From a bacterium (lineage in GTDB: Bacteria > Bacillota > Clostridia > Lachnospirales > Lachnospiraceae), in assembly GCA_023664305.1 (NCBI GenBank), contig JAMPFT010000001.1, positions 644,671 to 708,670 on the forward strand: DNA of 64,000 nucleotides. Reading direction: 5' to 3'. Position numbers and translations under genes: made by a program. This document shows, in pieces, positions 41,328-49,518 of this stretch; positions within the stretch are counted from its first letter, which is position 1; each line of letters opens with the position of its first letter. The notes beneath the pieces are model-generated. The model did not search any database, had not been told where the DNA came from, and saw only the letters and a program-made list of their open reading frames with translations.

Positions 41328-43226
41328 TTACAGGTATTTCCTGTCCGCCTCATACTGTCTGGATTTCTCGTAATACTGCGCCTGGGCCTCCCAGAGCTGC
41401 CGGTACTTTCCGTCCGTCTTAAGCAGCCCCTCATGATCTCCCTGCTGGATCACCCCGCCGTCCTCAAACACAAGAATCTCCTTGCAGAACCTGCAGCTGG
41501 AAAGCCTGTGGCTGATGTAGATGGCCGTTCGGTCGCCCGCGATCTCGTCAAATTTCCGGTAAATTTCCGCCTCTGCGATGGGGTCAAGGCTGGCCGTGGG
41601 CTCGTCCAGGATGATGAAGGGAGCGTCCTTGTACAGCGCCCGGGCGATGGCGATCTTCTGGCGCTCACCGCCGGAAATCTCGATGCCTTCCTCATCAAAG
41701 TCCTTGTAAAGCCAGGTATTCAGGCCGTCTGGAAGCTCCTTCAGACGGTCGCCGAAGCCCGCGTCCTCAAGACACTTCACCGCCCGCTCCTCGTCCACGT
41801 CGCAGGAGCCCGCCACATTCTGCCCCAGCTGATGGGACAGCAGGCTGAAATCCTGGAAAACCACCGAGAAGATAGCCATGTATTCCTCGTAGCGGTATTT
41901 TTTGATATCCACGCCGTTCAAGAGGATCTCCCCCTCCTGAGGGTCATAGAGGCGGCAGAGCAGCTTGATGAAGGTGGACTTGCCGGAGCCGTTCTCGCCC
42001 ACTACCGCCAGCTTGCTTCCCACCTCGAAGTACACTGACACGTTTTTCAACGCCCAGTTCTCGGAGCCGGGATACCGGAAGCTGACGTCTTTAAACTCCA
42101 CATTGTACTTTCTGTCCCGTCTTTTTTCCGTGGTCAGGCTGCCCTGGTACATATGATTGGGCAGATCCAGAAATTCAAAGATTTTTTCCACAAACCCGGC
42201 GTTTACCCGAAGCTCGTTGGCTGTGCTCAAAAAGCGCGTCACGCCTGAGACCAGCCTGCTCATGGCCCCCTCATACTGGGTGACCTCCCCGATGCCGAAG
42301 GCGCCTGCCCATGCCTTCAGGCAGACGAACAGATAAATCACGCTCAACAGCAGCTTTTCGCCTGCCGCCTTTCCCATCAGGCAGAGCCCGAAGCTGCCCT
42401 TGTACTGTTTGTCGCAGTATCCTCCCACATACCAGGTATTCTCCATCCAGGTATAATGTCTGGCAATCTTAGCCTGAGGATACATCCGGTACTCCACCAT
42501 GCTGTCGGCGTCGTCGTTTAAGAATCCAAAATGGGAAAACAGCCGGTTTCCCAGGGTTGCCTGCTCGCTAAAGGCGGCGTTTTTTGCCATCATCTTCGCG
42601 TTGAGCCAGGGAGCGAGCGAGGCGGTAAGCGCCATAGCCCCAAAAACGCCCAGCACTGTCAGAGGATGATTGAGAAAAGCAAAGGAATTTCCCTCCGGAA
42701 CCCTCGCGACGAACAGTCCCACGGACAGGGCCAGCGCGCCGATCACCGAGAAAAAGTCCGACACAAATCCCTCGAAAGCCCACTGGATTCTGGCAAAGCC
42801 CCAGCCGCCCCAGTTTCTGTTCTGCACAATCTGATTGCGGAGATCCCGAACCTCCTGGTTTTCCACGTCTCCGTAATCCATCGTCATAAATTTTTCGTCT
42901 TCCATCCGCTGCATATTGGCCCAAAAAAGCGCGGACTTGGCTGAGTAAGCGTGATACATCGCACCCTTGACGATCCCGAAGGCCGCCGTGGTCAGAACGG
43001 AGACAAGGGCCCACATCCCTAAGGTTTCCAGGCGTCTCGCCCCCGCCAGCTCGCCGATCAGCTTCGCCATGATGACCAGACCTGCGTAGGAGGCCGTCAC
43101 ATCCAAGAGGGCTTTCAACGCGCCATAGGGAAACATCCATTTATTTTTGGAGGCCAGCAGCCTGACCGCGCGGATATTGATTCCGATCGCCTTGCGCCAG
43201 CTCATTTTTTCAGATTTGGTTGACAT
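41328..43226 (-). CDS. ABC exporter half-transporter (TMD-NBD), second gene
   Basis: A 632-residue protein with an N-terminal membrane domain (about 1-340) and a C-terminal ATPase. Walker A is VVGENGSGKSTFIKLL, signature EISGGERQKIAIARAL, Walker B FIILDEPTASLDP, and the switch His in AIYISHRLSS. Its start overlaps the end of the preceding ABC gene by 17 bp with AAGGAGT in front. Such head-to-tail half-transporters usually form a heterodimer exporting peptides, lipids or drugs. The downstream position after a LytTR/GHKL pair suggests peptide or antimicrobial efflux, which is inference. Confidence 0.92.
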   Translation of the reverse strand: MSTKSEKMSWRKAIGINIRAVRLLASKNKWMFPYGALKALLDVTASYAGLVIMAKLIGELAGARRLETLGMWALVSVLTTAAFGIVKGAMYHAYSAKSALFWANMQRMEDEKFMTMDYGDVENQEVRDLRNQIVQNRNWGGWGFARIQWAFEGFVSDFFSVIGALALSVGLFVARVPEGNSFAFLNHPLTVLGVFGAMALTASLAPWLNAKMMAKNAAFSEQATLGNRLFSHFGFLNDDADSMVEYRMYPQAKIARHYTWMENTWYVGGYCDKQYKGSFGLCLMGKAAGEKLLLSVIYLFVCLKAWAGAFGIGEVTQYEGAMSRLVSGVTRFLSTANELRVNAGFVEKIFEFLDLPNHMYQGSLTTEKRRDRKYNVEFKDVSFRYPGSENWALKNVSVYFEVGSKLAVVGENGSGKSTFIKLLCRLYDPQEGEILLNGVDIKKYRYEEYMAIFSVVFQDFSLLSHQLGQNVAGSCDVDEERAVKCLEDAGFGDRLKELPDGLNTWLYKDFDEEGIEISGGERQKIAIARALYKDAPFIILDEPTASLDPIAEAEIYRKFDEIAGDRTAIYISHRLSSCRFCKEILVFEDGGVIQQGDHEGLLKTDGKYRQLWEAQAQYYEKSRQYEADRKYL

Positions 43227-45060
43227 TCAGCTTCACTCCTTCCTGATAATATCTGGACTGAATCCCGAACAGCCGGGCGTATTCCCCGCCCTTTTCGATC
43301 AGCTCCTCATGCGTTCCTTCCTCGGCGATCTTTCCCGCCTCCAGATAGAGAACCCTGTCGCAGAATCTTGTGGAGGCCAGCCGGTGGGAGATAAACACCG
43401 CCGTCCTGTCCCTTGTCATCTCGTTATATTTCTGATACATATCCCGCTCCGCCAGAGGATCCAGGGCCGCCGTGGGCTCGTCCAGCATCAACACCGCCCC
43501 ATCCTTATAGAGCGCCCGGGCCAGCATCAGGCGCTGGTACTGGCCGCCGGAGAGCAGCACGCCGTCCAGATAGACGTTCCGCCCCAGGTGCGTATCCAGC
43601 CCCGCAGGCAGCTCGGAGACCATTTTCGTCAGCCCGGCCTTTTCAATACAGTCCTTCACCCGCTCCAGATCGATCTCTTCCACGTCCTGGGCCACCGTCT
43701 CCGCCACAGTGATATCCATGATGTTAAAGTGCTGGAACACCGCCGAGAACAGCCCGTAATACTCGTCCCGGTTAAACTCCCGGATATCGGTTCCGTTCAG
43801 CAGGACGCGCCCCTCGTCCGGATCCAGCAGACCCGTCATCAGCTTGACCAGCGTCGTCTTGCCCGCCCCGTTCAAGCCTACCACAGCGATCTTCTCGCCC
43901 TTTTTCACCGTCAGGTTCATACCGTCGATGATCTTTTGATCCGACTGAGGGTAGGCGTAGCTGACGTTTTCCAGACGAATTTCGTAGGTGTCGTCCCGGG
44001 GGATGGCCTTCCCGCCCTCAAAGCGGAAGGGCTCCTCGTAGTACAGGCACTCCAACAGGCTGGAAAGATCCAGACAATAGTTCCGCAGCTGCTGCAGATT
44101 GTTCAGCACGCCGTCAAACTGCCCGCCCAGAGAATTTACCGCCGAGAAATAAAGCATAAACTCCGCCGCGCCCATGCCGCTCTCCAGACACATCTTCAAC
44201 AGAAGGAAGCAGGCCGTCCCTGTCCTCAAGAACTCCAGGAGCGTACTGGAAAAGCTTCCGATGAGATAAAAGACATGCTCCTTATTCGCATAAGCCTGCC
44301 GGGCCAGGAAGGCCTTGTCGGTCAGCCTCTGAAGCCAGCTTCCCAAACCGAACAGACGGATATCCTTCGCCACAGGCAGATACCGGGCCTGACCGGTGAG
44401 ATACCACATCTGTTTCTCCAGATGAGACCGTTCCTCCCGGTGCCGGTAGTTGTATTTATAGACGTAAGAGGAGATCAGAAAATTCAGCACGCTCAGCCCC
44501 ATCGTCACCCCGAACACCAACGGGTGTACATAGGTCAGCATCACCGCAAAGAAGCCGAACATTGCCAGTCGGACCGCCAGCTCCTGCAGGGTATGCCAGA
44601 TTCCCTCGCAGGCCGCGTTATTGCTGTTGCAGCAGTTTCCCGCCCGCTCCCTAAGCCTGCGCCATTTGGTATCCAGACAGTTGACGTAAGAGGTACTCGC
44701 CACCTTATCCGTGAGCTCCTGCAGAATGCGGCTTCTCAGCTCGATCTGATAAGCCGCTTTCACGCCCCAGCCGCCCGAGCCGCTGCCCAGAAACGCGACT
44801 GCAGCGTCCGAGATCAGGCACCCGCCGATAAAGAAGGCCGCCGTCAGCAAAAGCTCGCCCGCGGGGCTCCTCGCCTCCAGCTCCGCCAGAATCTTCGGGG
44901 AAAGGTAAAACCCGAACACTCCGCTGGAAACGTTAAAAAGGATCTGCAAAAACAGCAGACCGGGAACCTCCGGGCGGTATTGGAACGCCCGGGAGAACAT
45001 AAACCTGATACACCGCCCCATACCGTACTTGGGCTTTTCTTTTTTCTTTTCCGTAGACAT
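43210..45060 (-). CDS. ABC exporter half-transporter (TMD-NBD), first gene
   Basis: A 616-residue protein built like its neighbour. Membrane domain about 1-340, then Walker A VVGLNGAGKTTLVKLMTG, signature LLSGGQYQRLMLARAL, Walker B VLMLDEPTAALDP, His in AVFISHRLAST. ATG 45060 follows AAGGAGT; the upstream in-frame extension to 45171 overlaps the terminator. A Cys-rich stretch near residues 130-150 (AGNCCNSNNAACEG) is noteworthy. Together the two genes form one unit with a possible promoter -10 TATAAT at 45095-45100 behind the terminator. Confidence 0.92.
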   Translation of the reverse strand: MSTEKKKEKPKYGMGRCIRFMFSRAFQYRPEVPGLLFLQILFNVSSGVFGFYLSPKILAELEARSPAGELLLTAAFFIGGCLISDAAVAFLGSGSGGWGVKAAYQIELRSRILQELTDKVASTSYVNCLDTKWRRLRERAGNCCNSNNAACEGIWHTLQELAVRLAMFGFFAVMLTYVHPLVFGVTMGLSVLNFLISSYVYKYNYRHREERSHLEKQMWYLTGQARYLPVAKDIRLFGLGSWLQRLTDKAFLARQAYANKEHVFYLIGSFSSTLLEFLRTGTACFLLLKMCLESGMGAAEFMLYFSAVNSLGGQFDGVLNNLQQLRNYCLDLSSLLECLYYEEPFRFEGGKAIPRDDTYEIRLENVSYAYPQSDQKIIDGMNLTVKKGEKIAVVGLNGAGKTTLVKLMTGLLDPDEGRVLLNGTDIREFNRDEYYGLFSAVFQHFNIMDITVAETVAQDVEEIDLERVKDCIEKAGLTKMVSELPAGLDTHLGRNVYLDGVLLSGGQYQRLMLARALYKDGAVLMLDEPTAALDPLAERDMYQKYNEMTRDRTAVFISHRLASTRFCDRVLYLEAGKIAEEGTHEELIEKGGEYARLFGIQSRYYQEGVKLNVNQI

Positions 45061-45103
45061 ATTTTTCACTCCTTGTTGTTTTTCCTTTGCGCTCATTATA
45101 GGA

Positions 45104-45133
45104 CAAAAATCCCCGAAAAAATTTTTCGGGGAT
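45104..45133 (-). terminator. Terminator or attenuator between the kinase and ABC genes
   Basis: ATCCCCGAAAAA (45109-45120) pairs with TTTTTCGGGGAT (45122-45133). On the minus strand it is followed by ATTTTTGT. It lies between the two-component genes upstream and the ABC operon, so it could separate the two or be read through. Confidence 0.8.
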
Positions 45134-45249
45134 GAATTGCATTCTGAGAGGGACGAATTGTAGAGAAACACATTCTTTCAGGGTGAATCGGAGGAAGGCT
45201 CCGGTTTGCCGTTTCGGGCCTTCCGCGTATGCGGATTGCGCCGCAGACC

Positions 45250-45915
45250 TTACTTCAGCGCCTCCGGCAGCAGGATTTCCGTGGTAAAAGCCCCTTCCTC
45301 CGAGTTGACGGACAGATATCCGCCCAGCTTTTTTACCACCGAGTCGATTCTGCCAAGCCCCAGCCCGTGGTCGCCGCCCTTCAGGCTTCGGAACAGATTC
45401 CCGACCTTCTCCAGCTTCCCGCCGCTTGTGAGATTCAAAAAAGAGATATACAGCTGCACGCCCTTCCTGTCCATATAGACCCGGATCACCCGCCGCTCCG
45501 GCGGCAGGGAGACGCTGGCCTCGATGGCGTTGTCAAAAAGATTCCCCAGAATCGTGCAGAGATCCACCGCCGAAACATTGAGCAGCGCCGGGATATGCAC
45601 ATCCGCCTCCACCCGGATTCCCCTGTCGTTCGCCAGGGCGATCTTCGAGTTTAAAATCGCATCCGCCATCGGATTTCCGGTCTTGAGTACGGTATCCACC
45701 GTGTAAAGATCGGTCTCCAGATCCTTCAGATAGTCAATGACCGCCTGCAGGTCGCCCCTGTCCGCATAGGTCTTCAAGACCTGGATATGATTGCGGTAAT
45801 CGTGCCGCCAGCCCCGCATTTTACGGTACATGTTATCCACCTCGGCAAAATGGGTCTTCAGCAGCTCCTGCTGGTAAGCTTCGATTTTTCTGTCTGTCCT
45901 CCGCGATAATTTCAT
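45250..45915 (-). CDS. Soluble GHKL histidine kinase (no membrane domain)
   Basis: A 221-residue kinase of the AgrC/GHKL class. The phospho-acceptor region is GWRHDYRNHIQVLKTY, the N-box GNLFDNAIEASVSLP and the G-region GGDHGLGLGRIDSVVKKLGG. Only about 25 residues precede the dimerisation region; a stop codon lies in frame just upstream of the ATG, so no membrane sensor is encoded. It starts 174 bp after the regulator gene. Input is therefore unknown: it may sense a cytoplasmic partner, or be a product of sensor-domain loss. Confidence 0.88.
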   Translation of the reverse strand: MKLSRRTDRKIEAYQQELLKTHFAEVDNMYRKMRGWRHDYRNHIQVLKTYADRGDLQAVIDYLKDLETDLYTVDTVLKTGNPMADAILNSKIALANDRGIRVEADVHIPALLNVSAVDLCTILGNLFDNAIEASVSLPPERRVIRVYMDRKGVQLYISFLNLTSGGKLEKVGNLFRSLKGGDHGLGLGRIDSVVKKLGGYLSVNSEEGAFTTEILLPEALK

Positions 45916-46088
45916 GCGTACCCCCTGTTCTCCCTAACACGCCTGTCAATCAATATCAGCAAATATATTTTCGCGTTTTCTTTCGGAAATCTCCGGCATT
46001 CTTTCCCTTTGCGGCCGTCTCCGGAGGCAGGTCAGTCGGCGTTTTGCCTGCGAATATGAGCCAATTCCAAACCGCCGACGCCGGTTTG

Positions 46089-46784
46089 TCAGTTCAACCG
46101 GATAATCGCCCGGTTCACCGCCTCATAAGCCCCTCTGGGCAGGGGCACCGCTTCGCCGCCCCGGAGGAAAATTTCCTTCCGGGTCACCCGGGAGACAAAG
46201 CGCAGATTGACGATATAAGACCTCCCCACCCTTAAAAAGCGCCCGTCCAGCTCCCCCTCCACCTCCTTTAGGGTCTTTCTCACGGTATAAGCGCCCTCCG
46301 CGTAAACCGTGATATAATTTTTCATCGCCTCGATGTACCGGATTTCGTAGATGGGCAGCAGGACGGTCTCCGCTGCGGTTTCCAGCACGATTTTCCGCCC
46401 GTCGGTCTCCTGCTTTTCCAGTGCGCGGTTCAATGTGGAAAAAAGCTTTTCCGCCGACACCGGCTTTAACAGATAGTGCAGCGCCGCCACCTCGTACCCC
46501 TCGGCGATATAATCCGAAAAGCCCGTGATAAAAATAATCTGGATCAGCTTGTTGACCGCCCGGAGGCGCTTCGCCAGCTCCACGCCGTTCATCCCCGGCA
46601 TCTCGATATCCAAAAGCACGATATCCGGTGCCAGATCCTCGTATTCAAACAAAAAAGCCTCGGCGGACGGAAATTCCGACACGCTAACCTCCGTCCCCGA
46701 CTGCCGCGACCACTCCCGCACAAGAGCGCTCACGGATGCGCGCTCCTCCGGGGAATCGTCGCAGATACAGATTGTAACGTTCAT
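46089..46784 (-). CDS. LytTR-family response regulator
   Basis: A 231-residue regulator. Receiver at 1-120: ICICDDSPEE (acidic pair), phospho-acceptor Asp in IVLLDIEMPGMNG, Thr/Ser and Lys in IFITGFSDY and LKPVSAEKL. LytTR DNA-binding domain at about 130-228: IRYIEAMKNYITVYAEG, DGRFLRVGRSYIVNLRFVSR. Typically paired with a GHKL kinase, here encoded next. Tandem repeats begin 47 bp upstream of the ATG and are candidate operators. Confidence 0.95.
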   Translation of the reverse strand: MNVTICICDDSPEERASVSALVREWSRQSGTEVSVSEFPSAEAFLFEYEDLAPDIVLLDIEMPGMNGVELAKRLRAVNKLIQIIFITGFSDYIAEGYEVAALHYLLKPVSAEKLFSTLNRALEKQETDGRKIVLETAAETVLLPIYEIRYIEAMKNYITVYAEGAYTVRKTLKEVEGELDGRFLRVGRSYIVNLRFVSRVTRKEIFLRGGEAVPLPRGAYEAVNRAIIRLN

Positions 46785-46830
46785 GACTGCTTCCCTGACT
46801 CTTTCTCCCGTGTATGCAATATATTCAGAC

Positions 46831-46982
46831 CGAATAAGGTCATTCTACCATGAGCGGCGCTCACGGTACGGATGGCCATTCGGCCGCTTCCTGCCCCGAA
46901 TAAGGTCATTCTACCATGAGCAGCGCTCACGGTACATGGCCATTCGGCCGCTTCCTGCCCCGAATAAGGTCATTCTACCATA
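46831..46982. repeat. Tandem repeats (66, 64 and 22 bp) upstream of the LytTR gene
   Basis: Copies start with CGAATAAGGTCATTCTACCA at 46831, 46897 and 46961; the third is partial. Each full copy contains an imperfect palindrome TACCATGAGC/GCTCACGGTA around a 3-bp centre and the dyad GGCCATTCGGCC. They occupy the presumed control region between the LytTR gene (minus) and the AbrB-like gene (plus). Confidence 0.88.
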
Positions 46983-47036
46983 ACCTCCAAAAATGCGCCA
47001 CCTGAAAAATAGGTTAGAAAATCTTTTTGAAATCAA

Positions 47037-47064
47037 TTTACTTTCTCCGGTTTTAGGATATAAT
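47037..47064 (+). promoter_or_regulatory. Promoter of the AbrB-type antitoxin
   Basis: TTTACT (47037-47042), 16-bp spacer, TATAAT (47059-47064). The mRNA leader would be about 85 nt. Confidence 0.6.
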
Positions 47065-47154
47065 AAAAGCAGAGATCTAAAGAATCCTTTAGATTTCAAG
47101 AACTCTGTATATCCGGCTGTGCCGGAAAACAGACATGAGAAAGGGTGGTTTTAC

Positions 47155-47436
47155 ATGAATCTGGCAAAAATCTCCGCCAACGGACAGATTACCGTTCCCG
47201 CAGAAATACGCCGTCTGCTCGGTTTGAAATCCGGTGACAAAGTTCTTTTCTTCCAAAAATCAAGCGGTGAAGTTGTCATCAATAACGCCTCCTCACAGGC
47301 AATTTATAAAGCACAAAGGGCGTTCGAAGGCGTTGCCGAGCAAATGGGCGTATATAATGATGACGATGTACAGACCTTAGTGGATGAAGTGCGTATAGGC
47401 ACTTCGAAAAGCGCCTTGGAAAGGGATAATGAATGA
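47155..47436 (+). CDS. AbrB/MazE-type antitoxin-like DNA-binding protein
   Basis: A 93-residue protein. The N-terminal swapped-hairpin domain (NGQITVPAEIRRLLGLKSGD followed by KVLFF) is the AbrB/SpoVT fold. The C-terminal 45 residues (AQRAFEGVAEQMGVYNDDDV) would neutralise a toxin. ATG 47155 follows AAAGGGTGG; the frame opens earlier but without homology. The stop overlaps the start of a PIN-domain toxin remnant in the ATGA style, typical of such toxin-antitoxin pairs. Confidence 0.9.
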   Translation: MNLAKISANGQITVPAEIRRLLGLKSGDKVLFFQKSSGEVVINNASSQAIYKAQRAFEGVAEQMGVYNDDDVQTLVDEVRIGTSKSALERDNE

Positions 47437-47522
47437 AGATACTTGTAGATACCAATATTCTGATTTCTGCCGTTCTATTTCCATGTTCTAAGCCCGCAAA
47501 GGCATTAGGCGTGACGCCGTAA
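47433..47522 (+). pseudogene. Truncated PIN-domain toxin
   Basis: Only 29 codons: MKILVDTNILISAVLFPCSK then PAKALGVTP and a stop. The first residues match PIN-toxin N-termini (the first conserved Asp in LVDTN and the following helix), whose full length is about 130-140. Acidic residues 2-4 of the catalytic site are missing. It overlaps the antitoxin stop by 4 bp. The bases after the stop do not restore the family in any frame. The toxin is dead; the antitoxin is retained. Confidence 0.85.
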
Positions 47523-47538
47523 GAGCCTGTAATTGCCC

Positions 47539-48321
47539 TCAACCGTACAAAATTGCCCTGTAGATATCATAGTCCTCCTGCTTGAAAACATTAAAAATCA
47601 CTTTTTCTATCTGTGTATCCCTCCGCAAAAAATCAGTAACCGTCCGCACTGCAATGTCAGCCGCTTTTTTCTGCGGAAAGCGAAACTCACCTGTGGAGAT
47701 ACAGCAAAACGCAACGCTCCTCAATCCCTTAGCGGACGCCAGCTCCAGACAGGATTGATAGCAGGCGGCAAGCTGCTCACAATGTTTTTTTGTCAAAATG
47801 CCCGAAACAATCGGACCGACTGTGTGAATCACATAGTCGCACGGCAGATTGAAGGCAGGCGTGATTTTTGCTTTCCCCGTCGGTTCGTCATGTCCCTGTT
47901 CGTTCATCAGCTCATCGCATGCCAGCCGCAGCCGGATACCGCTGACGCTGTGAATAATGTTGTCCACGCAGGAGTGGCAGGGCACGAAGCATCCCCTCAA
48001 AGCACTGTTCGCGGCGTTTACAATCGCATCTGCCTTTAATGTGGTGATATCTCCGCGCCAGAGGACGAGACGGTCATTGACGGGGGATACAGGCAAGGTA
48101 CTGCTGTCGGTAATTCCCTTTTTCCGGACTTCCTCGCTCAGATATTCGTCCTGCACTTTGAGGAACTCAGCTCCGATCGGGCGCGGAGAGCGGACATTCA
48201 TCAGACTCCGAAGAAGTCTTTTTTGTTCCTCCTCATCGTCCGGGATTTCCACAGCTCTGTATTGCGGCCGCTCTGACAGCAGCTCTTTTATCAGATATAT
48301 CCTTTTTTCGCTATGTGTCAT
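47539..48321 (-). CDS. Zinc-dependent macrodomain ADP-ribosylhydrolase (sirtuin-linked)
   Basis: A 260-residue protein. An N-terminal helical extension (about 1-80) precedes a macrodomain: LVLWRGDITTLKADAIVNAA, the zinc-site stretch GCFVPCHSCVDNIIHSVSG (Cys, His, Cys), CDYVIHTVGPIV, and FCCISTGEFRFPQKKAA as the phosphate loop. This matches the zinc-macrodomains that remove ADP-ribose put on by macrodomain-linked sirtuins. It follows the sirtuin gene by 15 bp. In described operons the target is a lipoylated GcvH-like protein; none is encoded beside this pair, so its target here is open. Confidence 0.94.
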   Translation of the reverse strand: MTHSEKRIYLIKELLSERPQYRAVEIPDDEEEQKRLLRSLMNVRSPRPIGAEFLKVQDEYLSEEVRKKGITDSSTLPVSPVNDRLVLWRGDITTLKADAIVNAANSALRGCFVPCHSCVDNIIHSVSGIRLRLACDELMNEQGHDEPTGKAKITPAFNLPCDYVIHTVGPIVSGILTKKHCEQLAACYQSCLELASAKGLRSVAFCCISTGEFRFPQKKAADIAVRTVTDFLRRDTQIEKVIFNVFKQEDYDIYRAILYG

Positions 48322-48336
48322 GACAGCGTCTCCCTT

Positions 48337-49269
48337 TTAACCGGATATTTCCCGTGCAATATCCCGAATGCTCTGCGCCATGTCCGCATTGATCCCCACC
48401 GCCCGGTTTCCAAAGCTCTCCGGAACCACTGCCTCATTCAGGTTCAACCGGATCAGGCTGATATTTTTATGCTCCCTCGTCAGCTTTTCAAAGGGGAACC
48501 GGATAATCGTAGGGGTATTAAACCCGACTCCCAGCTCCAGAAGCACGGTCTTTTCGTCCACGCATTCCGACAGGAAATCCCCAAACCGCTTTTCCGCCCC
48601 ATACCATTCCTCATCCTGCACAAAATACCGGTCGCTCCTTAAATTCATTTCCATAGGGCCGCCGCATACCGGACATTTCGGAACCATATAAGACGGCGCC
48701 TTACAGTCCCTTCTCGCCTGATCCATCTGCCGGAACATCTCCACCCCGTCGTAGGTTTTCGGATGGCATGCCCGTTTGCACTGGATTTTCGCATAGCTTC
48801 CCTGCGTGGCAAAAATCCGATCCGCAGGATAACCGGCGCGCAAAAACTGCCCGTCCACGTTGGTGCTCAGGAGAAAGCTTTTCTTCCCCTCCAACGCCTT
48901 TAACAGCTCCCTGTGCAGCGGCGTCACATCCAGATCGGCCCCGGCCAGAAGCGCCTGCTTTGACCAGTATCCCCATTTAGACTCCTCATCCGGCCAGGGA
49001 TAAAAACCGGCGCTGTACATGTCCTGCATATAGGAACCGCCGTATTTTTCTATAAACTCCCCGAAGTGATCCTTAAAAAAACGGCCTCCGTACCTGGCAC
49101 CCGCCGCGGTACTCATTCCTGCTCCAGCCCCCAGAAGCACATAGTCCGCTCCCTTTATCATCCGGGCCGCCTGCCGGATCTGTTCGTCATAGGGCGTATT
49201 CTGAAAAATGTAATCTCTCGCAGGCGTTCCGCTCAGGAACTGTTCAAAGGTCATTTTTACTTTGTTCAT
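48337..49269 (-). CDS. Macrodomain-linked sirtuin (SirTM type)
   Basis: A 310-residue Sir2-fold protein. The NAD loop is LLGAGAGMSTAAGARYGG; STNVDGQFLRAGY replaces the usual QNVDxLHxxAG; the catalytic His position is Gln in FATQGSYAKIQC, as in class-M sirtuins that act as ADP-ribosyltransferases rather than deacetylases. Zinc Cys pairs are in IQCKRAC and KCPVCGGP. AAGGAGG precedes the ATG. First gene of a two-gene unit with its own promoter and two dyads upstream. Role inferred from the family: stress-linked, reversible ADP-ribosylation of a partner protein. Confidence 0.95.
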   Translation of the reverse strand: MNKVKMTFEQFLSGTPARDYIFQNTPYDEQIRQAARMIKGADYVLLGAGAGMSTAAGARYGGRFFKDHFGEFIEKYGGSYMQDMYSAGFYPWPDEESKWGYWSKQALLAGADLDVTPLHRELLKALEGKKSFLLSTNVDGQFLRAGYPADRIFATQGSYAKIQCKRACHPKTYDGVEMFRQMDQARRDCKAPSYMVPKCPVCGGPMEMNLRSDRYFVQDEEWYGAEKRFGDFLSECVDEKTVLLELGVGFNTPTIIRFPFEKLTREHKNISLIRLNLNEAVVPESFGNRAVGINADMAQSIRDIAREISG

Positions 49270-49289
49270 AAGCGACCTCCTTGTTTTGT

Positions 49290-49357
49290 TGTAATGGTTT
49301 TTATTACATCTGATGTCGCTACTATATCATGCTTTTGTTGTAATGTCAATAGTTACA
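49290..49357 (-). promoter_or_regulatory. Sirtuin-macrodomain promoter with two TGTAA-N9-TTACA operators
   Basis: Minus strand: -35 TTGACA (49344-49349), 17-bp spacer, -10 TATAGT (49321-49326). Two perfect dyads of the form TGTAA-N9-TTACA lie at 49339-49357 (covering the -35) and 49290-49308 (downstream of the start site), centres 49 bp apart. This is the layout of a repressor that binds two sites. Confidence 0.78.
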
Positions 49358-49370
49358 TCTCGTTTTGTAA

Positions 49371-49406
49371 ACATTTTTACTTCAACATTTTTACTTCAGC
49401 ATTTTT
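49371..49406. repeat. 14-bp direct repeat
   Basis: ACATTTTTACTTCA occurs at 49371-49384 and 49385-49398, with a partial third copy (GCATTTTTCAG) after. Upstream of the sirtuin promoter; no gene in the 110 bp around it. Confidence 0.7.
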
Positions 49407-49518
49407 CAGTATCTGTCGTCTCAGATTTTAACAAACAAAACAATAAGGTGCAGAATAATAAAAATTTGGATGTGATGAGTTGATTTGATGATAAACAGAT
49501 GGCAAAACAGCGAAACCT

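Noticed and set aside
43147-45135. Long open frame of 662 codons on the plus strand antisense to the first ABC gene
   Set aside because: It is a GC-rich shadow of the ABC gene: no ribosome site, no family resemblance, and composition dominated by Arg, Pro, Gln and His. Similar shadows over dxr, the glycosidase-like gene and GH78 were also left out.
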